DNA from: an uncultured Microbacteriaceae bacterium
GTDB taxonomy: Bacteria > Actinomycetota > Actinomycetes > Actinomycetales > Microbacteriaceae
Length of the DNA: 64,000 bases
NCBI GenBank assembly: GCA_947487835.1
Contig: CANKXX010000007.1
Span: 124,001-188,000 of the forward strand
Direction: 5' to 3'
Position numbers and translations under genes: made by a program. Under the pieces are notes generated by a model. The model was given only the letters and a program-made list of their open reading frames with translations. It ran no database searches and was not told where the DNA came from. Numbering within the stretch: the stretch's first letter is position 1; the number at the start of each line of letters is the position of its first letter. This document shows positions 59,071-64,000 of the stretch, piece by piece.

Positions 59071-59194
59071 GTCCCAGACGACGCCGTCATCTGCGGCGCG
59101 CCACGTTCGATTCGCACGAGATGCTGCGCCGGAACCCACCCGCACGAAGACGTGGAGGGGGAGCGGCCCGGCCCTTGACCGAGAGGGGTCCACG

Positions 59195-60136
59195 GTGGCT
59201 GTAACAACCCGGAGCGAGGCGCGGAGGGTGCCCTCCCGGCCCTCGGCTGGCGCGGGAAGGGGGCAGCGGCGACCCGACGACACGAAGCTCGCGCTGCTCT
59301 TCATCTTCCCCGCCGTGATCGGCCTCGTGCTGTTCTACTTCTGGCCCCTGGTGCGCGGCATCTGGCTGAGCTTCACCTCGTGGGACCTGCTGTCGCCGGA
59401 GCGCTTCGTCGGCTTCGACAACTACACGCGGATGTTCGCCGACCCGGTGTTCTGGAACGCGATCTGGGTGACCCTCGAGTACGTGGTGCTGAACATCGGC
59501 ATCCAGACGGTGGTCGCGCTCGTGATCGCGCTGCTCATGCAGCGGCTCACCCAGTCGACGCTGGTGCGCGGGCTCATCCTCGCGCCCTACCTGGTGTCCA
59601 ACGTCGTGGCCGCACTCGTCTTCTTCTGGATCCTCGACTTCCAGCTCGGCATCGGCAACCAGCTCCTCGAGTGGGTGGGCCTCGACCGCATCGGCTTCTT
59701 CACCACCGAGGAGTGGGCCATCCCCACCATCGCCGCGGTCAACGTGTGGCGGCACATGGGCTACACGGCCCTCCTGATCTTCGCAGGGCTGCAGGCGATC
59801 CCGCAGAACCTCTACGAGGTGGCGCGCGTCGACGGGGCGAGCGAGCTCCGCCAGTTCACCGGCATCACGCTGCCCCTGCTGCGGCCGATCCTCGGGCTCG
59901 TGCTGATCATCTCGGTGATCGGCTCGTTCCAGGTCTTCGACACCGTCTCGGTGACCACGAGCGGCGGCCCGGTCAACGCCAGCCGCGTGCTGCAGGTCTA
60001 CATCTACGAGAACGCGTTCGCGCAGTTCAACTTCGGCTACGCGTCGGCGCTCAGCGTCGCGATGCTGGCCATCCTCGTCGTCGTCACGTTCTTCCAGTAC
60101 CGCATCACGCGGGCCGGTCAGACCGACCTGAACTAG
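59195..60136 (+). CDS. Sugar ABC transporter permease (MalF-like)
   Basis: 313-aa membrane subunit with six spans; EAA loop YEVARVDGASE near residue 208 (A-to-V in EAA). GTG at 59195 is chosen because GAGAGGGG lies 8 nt upstream and the conserved protein starts soon after; the frame continues upstream to 58970 through non-coding-looking sequence. Here the permeases precede the binding protein gene, the reverse of the other two importers in this window. Confidence 0.92.
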   Translation: MAVTTRSEARRVPSRPSAGAGRGQRRPDDTKLALLFIFPAVIGLVLFYFWPLVRGIWLSFTSWDLLSPERFVGFDNYTRMFADPVFWNAIWVTLEYVVLNIGIQTVVALVIALLMQRLTQSTLVRGLILAPYLVSNVVAALVFFWILDFQLGIGNQLLEWVGLDRIGFFTTEEWAIPTIAAVNVWRHMGYTALLIFAGLQAIPQNLYEVARVDGASELRQFTGITLPLLRPILGLVLIISVIGSFQVFDTVSVTTSGGPVNASRVLQVYIYENAFAQFNFGYASALSVAMLAILVVVTFFQYRITRAGQTDLN

Positions 60137-60148
60137 GGGCTCACGCAC

Positions 60149-61120
60149 ATGACTCAGCTAGACGGACCCTCCACCATCGCCGCGCCGGTCGCGGCCGACC
60201 CCGACGGCGGCCGGCGCACCCCGCCGGTCCAGCAGCGCACGGGCCGCAAGGTCAGCATCGGCCGGATCGTCGCGTGGGTCGCGATGGGCATCCTGCTGCT
60301 CATCACGATCTTCCCCTTCTACTGGATGCTGCGCACGGCGCTCTCGAGCAACGGCGCGCTGTACGCCAACTCGAGCTCGCTGCTGCCGGCGGACTTCAGC
60401 TGGGGCGGGTTCGAGCGCGTGTTCGGTCTGCAGACCGTCGACGAGGCGATCGAGCAGGGCGGCTCGGGCGCGAAGATCGACTTCTGGCGCTACCTCATCA
60501 ACTCGGCGATCGTCGCCACCGTGATCACGGTGTTCCAGGTGTTCTTCTCCGCCCTGGCGGCCTACGCCTTCGCCCGCCTCCGCTGGCGCGGCCGTGACCT
60601 CGTGTTCGGCGTGTTCCTGCTCTCGCTGATGGTGCCGGTCATCTTCACGCTGCTGCCGAACTTCCTGCTGGTGAAGCAGCTCGGGCTCATCGACACGCTG
60701 CTCGGCATCATCCTGCCGTCGATGTTCATGGCCCCCTTCGCGATCTTCTTCCTGCGCCAGTTCTTCCTGAACGTGCCGCTCGAGGTCGAGGAGGCCGCGC
60801 TCGTGGACGGCGCGAGCAAGATCCGGGTGTTCTTCAACCTGATCATCCCGATGTCGGCCGCTCCCATCGCGACGATCTCGATCCTCACCTACATGACGGC
60901 CTGGAACGACTACTTCTGGCCGCTCATGGTGTCGTACACGGACGACTCGCGCGTGCTCACCGTGGCGCTCGGATCGTTCCGGGCGCAGAGCCCGCAGGGC
61001 GGTCCCGACTGGGCCGGCCTCATGGCGGCGACCCTCATCGCGGCGCTCCCGATGATCCTGCTGTTCGCCGTCTTCGCGAAGCGGATCGTCAACTCCATCG
61101 GCTTCAGCGGGATCAAGTAA
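60149..61120 (+). CDS. Sugar ABC transporter permease (MalG-like)
   Basis: 323 aa, six spans, EAA loop VEEAALVDGASK near residue 214. A longer loop between spans 1 and 2 (RVFGLQTVDEAIEQGGSGAK) is present. ATG at 60149, 12 bp after the MalF-like stop. Works with the preceding permease and the 61137-62534 lipoprotein. Confidence 0.94.
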   Translation: MTQLDGPSTIAAPVAADPDGGRRTPPVQQRTGRKVSIGRIVAWVAMGILLLITIFPFYWMLRTALSSNGALYANSSSLLPADFSWGGFERVFGLQTVDEAIEQGGSGAKIDFWRYLINSAIVATVITVFQVFFSALAAYAFARLRWRGRDLVFGVFLLSLMVPVIFTLLPNFLLVKQLGLIDTLLGIILPSMFMAPFAIFFLRQFFLNVPLEVEEAALVDGASKIRVFFNLIIPMSAAPIATISILTYMTAWNDYFWPLMVSYTDDSRVLTVALGSFRAQSPQGGPDWAGLMAATLIAALPMILLFAVFAKRIVNSIGFSGIK

Positions 61121-61136
61121 GGCTTAGGGACCCACC

Positions 61137-62534
61137 ATGACAAGAGCACACCGCACCCGGACCGCCCGTACCTCGTCGGGCAAGCGCAGCACCTGGCGCC
61201 GCATCACCAGTTCGGCCATCGCGGTCGGCTTCCTCGGCCTCGCGGGCTGCGCGGGCACCGGCGGCGCGGCCGCGACGACGAGCATCGACTACTGGCTGTG
61301 GGAGTCCCTTCAGCTGCCCGGGTACCAGAAGTGCGCCGAGGCGTTCGAGAAGGAGAACCCGGACATCGACGTCCGCATCACGCAGTACGGCTGGGGCGAC
61401 TACTGGCAGAAGCTGTCGGCAGGCCTCGTCGCGGGCGCCGGGCCGGACGTGTTCACCGATCACCTCACGAAGTACCCCGAGTTCGTCAGCCGCGACGTGC
61501 TGCTGCCGCTCGACTCGCTCGAGGCGACGAAGGACATCGACGAGAGCGGCTTCCAGGAGGGCCTGCTCGACCTGTGGACCGGCCTCGACGGCAAGCGCTA
61601 CGGCATGCCGAAGGACTTCGACACCATCGCGCTGTTCTACGACAACGCGATGCTCGAGGAGGCCGGCATGACGGCGGCGGACCTCGAGGGGCTCCAGTGG
61701 AACCCCGAGGACGGCGGAACGTTCGAGCAGGTCATCGCGCACCTCTCGATCGACGCGAACGGCGTGCGCGGCGACGAGCCGGGCTTCGACCCGGCCAACG
61801 TCGAGACCTACGGGCTCGCGTCCGGCGGCTCCGGCGGTGGCGGCCACGGCCAGACGCAGTGGTCCTGGCTGGCCGGCGCGACCGGCTGGAAGTACACGAA
61901 CGCCGACGTGTGGGGCACCGAGTACAACTACGACGACCCGCGCGTGCAGGCCTCGCTCGAGTGGCTGTTCGGGCTCGTCGACAAGGGCTTCATGCCGTCG
62001 TTCGAGCGCGTCGGCACCGCGCCCAACCCCCAGCAGCAGCTGGGCTCCGGCCAGGCGGCGCTGTCGCCCGACGGCTCCTGGACGATCGCCAGCTACGGCC
62101 GGCTCGAGGGCATCGACCTCGGCATCGCGTCGGTCCCCGCCGGACCGATCGGTCACCCGGTCTCCATGTACAACGGCCTCGGTGACTCCATCAGCGCCCA
62201 GACGGACACCCCGGAGGAGGCCGCCCGCTTCGTGGCCTTCCTCGGCACGGACGCCTGCCAGACGATCATCGGCGAGGAGGGCGTGGTCTTCCCGGCCCGC
62301 CCGGCCGGCACGGAGGCGGCGATCGCGGCCTTCAAGGAGAAGCGCGGCGTCGACGTCTCGCCCTTCACCGACCTCGTGGAGAACAACTACACGGTGCTCT
62401 TCCCGGTCACCACGCACGGCGCGGAGATCCTCTCGATCCTCAACCCGGTAATGGACGGCCTCTACATCGGCAACGAGGAGGTGTCCACCCTCACGGACGT
62501 GGACGCCCGCATCGACGCCCTGATCGCGGAGTAG
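61137..62534 (+). CDS. Sugar ABC transporter substrate-binding lipoprotein
   Basis: 465 aa. A basic N-terminal stretch (TRAHRTRTARTSSGKRSTWR) and hydrophobic core lead to lipobox GLAGC with Cys38; mature part begins IDYWLWESLQLPGYQKCAE, a family 1 solute-binding pattern. Presumed ligand is an alpha-galactoside such as raffinose or melibiose because GH36 and GH27 genes flank it. Last gene of the importer operon, followed by short tandem repeats and a 67-nt palindrome. Confidence 0.92.
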   Translation: MTRAHRTRTARTSSGKRSTWRRITSSAIAVGFLGLAGCAGTGGAAATTSIDYWLWESLQLPGYQKCAEAFEKENPDIDVRITQYGWGDYWQKLSAGLVAGAGPDVFTDHLTKYPEFVSRDVLLPLDSLEATKDIDESGFQEGLLDLWTGLDGKRYGMPKDFDTIALFYDNAMLEEAGMTAADLEGLQWNPEDGGTFEQVIAHLSIDANGVRGDEPGFDPANVETYGLASGGSGGGGHGQTQWSWLAGATGWKYTNADVWGTEYNYDDPRVQASLEWLFGLVDKGFMPSFERVGTAPNPQQQLGSGQAALSPDGSWTIASYGRLEGIDLGIASVPAGPIGHPVSMYNGLGDSISAQTDTPEEAARFVAFLGTDACQTIIGEEGVVFPARPAGTEAAIAAFKEKRGVDVSPFTDLVENNYTVLFPVTTHGAEILSILNPVMDGLYIGNEEVSTLTDVDARIDALIAE

Positions 62535-62541
62535 CGCCCAC

Positions 62542-62585
62542 CCGCTCCACCCCTTTCCGCTCCACCCCTTTCCGCTCCACCCTTG
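62542..62585 (+). repeat. 15-bp tandem repeat, three units
   Basis: CCGCTCCACCCCTTT occurs at 62542-62556 and 62557-62571, and a slightly altered third unit follows to 62585, just after the binding-protein stop codon. Confidence 0.8.
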
Positions 62586-62588
62586 ATG

Positions 62589-62655
62589 CCCCTGCCCAGG
62601 CAGGAGGATCCTGCCCAGCTAAGAGCTGGGCACGATCCTTCTGCCTGGGCAGGGG
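62589..62655. terminator. 67-nt near-perfect palindrome between convergent genes
   Basis: Stem: CCCCTGCCCAGGCAG (62589-62603) with 62641-62655, AGGATC with GATCCT, TGCCCAGCT with AGCTGGGCA, loop AAG; only two mismatched pairs. It separates the importer operon from the convergent YeiH-type gene. A bidirectional terminator is the simplest reading; its length is unusual and no T-run follows. Confidence 0.7.
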
Positions 62656-62707
62656 CGAGGTGTTTCCGGGGTGAGGTGTTCCGGGGGCGCGGGCGGCGGC
62701 GGGGCGG

Positions 62708-63832
62708 TCAGCTGAGGCGGACGGCCGCGAGGGCGAGCCCCGCGACGAGCAACCAGCTCAGCAGGCCGACCGCGATCGCACGGCCGCCCGTGCCGAACAG
62801 GTCGCGCAGCCGCACGGCGGCGCCCAGGGCGAACAGCGCCATGGCGAGCAGCGCGGTCTGCAGCGCGTCCGCGGCGGCGAGCACGGGTGCCGGGATGTCG
62901 AGCAGCGTGCGGGCCAGGATCGCCGCGACGAAGCCCGCCACGAAGAGCGGCACGAGCGGCGGCAGGGACGCGGCGGAGGTCGCGGCCGCGCCGGCATCGC
63001 CCGCCGGGTCCCCGTGGGCCTCGGGACCGGAAGACGCGGCGGCGGAGGACGCCGCGGCGGCCAGGCGGACCCGCTCGCGTCGCCGGGTGACCCCGGCGGC
63101 ACCGGCGACGAGCGGCGCCAGCATCAACACCCGGGTGAGCTTCATGGCGATCGCGACCGTGAGTGCGGCGGACCCGGCGACCTGCGCCGTCGCCACGACC
63201 TGACCGACGTCGTGCACGCCCGCGCCGACCCAGTGCCCGAACTCCTCGGCGGACAGCCCGAGCGGCCCGGACAACAGCGGCAGGACCGCGATGGCCAGCG
63301 TCCCGCAGAGCGTCACGAGCGCGGCGGGCACGGCGGCGTCGGCGGCGCGCGAGCGGGTCGCCGCGCTCATCGCCCCGATCGCGGAGACGCCGCAAATGGA
63401 GAACCCCGCGGCGAGCAGCAGCGGCTGCGAGCCGGGCATCCGGAACAGGCGCGCGAGCAGGTAGGTGCCGGCGAAGGCGAGCAGCACGACGGCGACCACC
63501 AGCAGCACGGCGCGCCAGCCGAGGGCGGCGACGTCGACCAGGCTGAGCTTGAGGCCGAGGAGCACGACGCCGATGCGCATCAGCCGGCGCGACGCGAGCG
63601 CGAGGCCGGCCTTGGGTGCGCCGGCGAGCCACGCCCGCACCTTGGGGATCTGCGCCGCGCCGATCCCGAGCGCGACGGCGGCCGTGAGCAGCGGCACGGC
63701 CGGCAGGGCCGCGGAGACGGCAAGCGCCACGAGCGCGGCCGCGGCGGCGACGGCGATCCCCGGCAGCCACGCGGGGCGGACGCCGCCGGACGGCCGGTCC
63801 GGTCCGGGCGGCCGCGCGCCGGTCAGATCCAC
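62708..63832 (-). CDS. YeiH-family putative sulfate/anion exporter
   Basis: 374 aa with about 10 membrane spans and a hydrophilic insert (residues about 255-285, Ala/Ser/Gly-rich) in the middle. KAGLALASRRLMRIGVVLLG, GFSICGVSAIGAMSAATRSR and GAGVHDVGQVVATAQVAG are conserved in the YeiH/PF03601 family, members of which are implicated in anion (sulfonate or sulfate) export. GTG start at 63832 overlaps the end of the upstream gene by 10 bp, so the two are coupled. Confidence 0.88.
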   Translation of the reverse strand: MDLTGARPPGPDRPSGGVRPAWLPGIAVAAAAALVALAVSAALPAVPLLTAAVALGIGAAQIPKVRAWLAGAPKAGLALASRRLMRIGVVLLGLKLSLVDVAALGWRAVLLVVAVVLLAFAGTYLLARLFRMPGSQPLLLAAGFSICGVSAIGAMSAATRSRAADAAVPAALVTLCGTLAIAVLPLLSGPLGLSAEEFGHWVGAGVHDVGQVVATAQVAGSAALTVAIAMKLTRVLMLAPLVAGAAGVTRRRERVRLAAAASSAAASSGPEAHGDPAGDAGAAATSAASLPPLVPLFVAGFVAAILARTLLDIPAPVLAAADALQTALLAMALFALGAAVRLRDLFGTGGRAIAVGLLSWLLVAGLALAAVRLS

Positions 63833-64000
63833 GAGCGCAGCCAGTTGTGGGCGCTCCAGAACCAGGAGGGGATCTGCATTCCCGTCCAGACCGGGTAGAA
63901 GAACGCGCTGACCGCGAGGATCACGAGCCCGAACGCGCCTACGGCGGCGATCCCCAGCGTCCGCCGCCTCGGCGCCGCGTCCCGGCGACCGAGGACGAGC
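63823..64000 (-). CDS. Protein O-mannosyltransferase, C-terminal part (5' end outside window)
   Basis: Only the last 58 codons are present: LGRRDAAPRRRTLGIAAVGA, a membrane span, then VSAFFYPVWTGMQIPSWFW and the ending HNWLRSWI. This closing pattern (FYPVWTG...WFW...W) is that of the C-terminal domain of actinobacterial dolichyl/polyprenyl-phosphate-mannose-protein mannosyltransferases (Pmt), which glycosylate secreted proteins. Overlaps the YeiH-type start. Assignment rests on this short tail. Confidence 0.7.
   Translation of the reverse strand, partial: LVLGRRDAAPRRRTLGIAAVGAFGLVILAVSAFFYPVWTGMQIPSWFWSAHNWLRSWI

Noticed and set aside
1-64000. tRNA, rRNA, integrase or transposase genes
   Set aside because: None was recognised on reading both strands; the only mobile-DNA hints are the repeat families and the DUF222/HNH gene.

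Overview
The window is a high-GC, densely packed actinobacterial chromosome segment. Several traits point to a soil- or plant-associated Microbacteriaceae-like organism: strong third-position G/C bias, many GTG starts, sugar ABC importers encoded without their ATPases, a DUF222/HNH (13E12-type) gene, a type III PKS, a bacterial protein O-mannosyltransferase tail, and many TANNNT boxes 5-7 nt upstream of starts that suggest leaderless mRNAs. Genus cannot be fixed from the sequence alone. I saw no rRNA, tRNA, CRISPR array, prophage or complete insertion sequence.

Region by region. 1-6.3 kb: a beta-galactoside locus with a GH42 beta-galactosidase (cut by the left edge) divergent from a binding protein, two permeases and a LacI regulator, with a 20-bp palindrome between the arms. 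6.4-7.8 kb: a large inverted repeat, a DUF3054 membrane protein and a DUF72 protein. 7.9-14.9 kb: an amine-catabolic cluster with an ethanolamine-type permease divergent from a glutamine-synthetase-like ligase, a PuuD-like amidotransferase/hydrolase, an aldehyde dehydrogenase, an SDR and a FadR-type GntR regulator. This set would suit glutamyl-protected ethanolamine degradation to glutamate and glycine. 15.0-21.5 kb: an arabinoside locus with LacI, binding protein, two permeases and a GH51 arabinofuranosidase. 21.5-30.5 kb: mixed genes (membrane proteins, aldo/keto reductases, MFS transporters, GNAT, AlkD-like protein, aldehyde dehydrogenase). 30.5-32.7 kb: a repeat island around a DUF222/HNH gene. 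32.7-44.1 kb: beta-oxidation SDR and thiolase, HrpA helicase, aldo/keto reductase, DUF255 protein, sulfurtransferase flanked by REP-like palindromes, L-serine dehydratase. 44.2-49.1 kb: GlsB-type and FUSC-type membrane proteins, then a type III PKS-methyltransferase-flavin monooxygenase operon. 49.2-52.9 kb: metY with a CoA-binding partner and a four-copy 76-bp tandem repeat as its promoter region, a membrane protein and an EEP-family hydrolase. 53.1-62.5 kb: an alpha-galactoside regulon with Gfo/Idh oxidoreductase, GH27, LacI, a convergent GH36 and a divergent ABC importer. Two near-identical CpG-centred operators lie 5.9 kb apart. 62.6-64 kb: a 67-nt palindrome, a YeiH-type transporter and the tail of a protein mannosyltransferase.

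How the genes work together: three separate oligosaccharide modules (beta-galactoside, arabinoside, alpha-galactoside) each pair an importer and a LacI repressor with intracellular glycosidases. All lack an ATPase gene, so they probably share one encoded elsewhere (MsiK-like). The most interesting material is the candidate glutamyl-ethanolamine pathway, the repeated metY promoter, the SrsABC-like type III PKS operon, and several families of palindromic repeats tied to gene ends.
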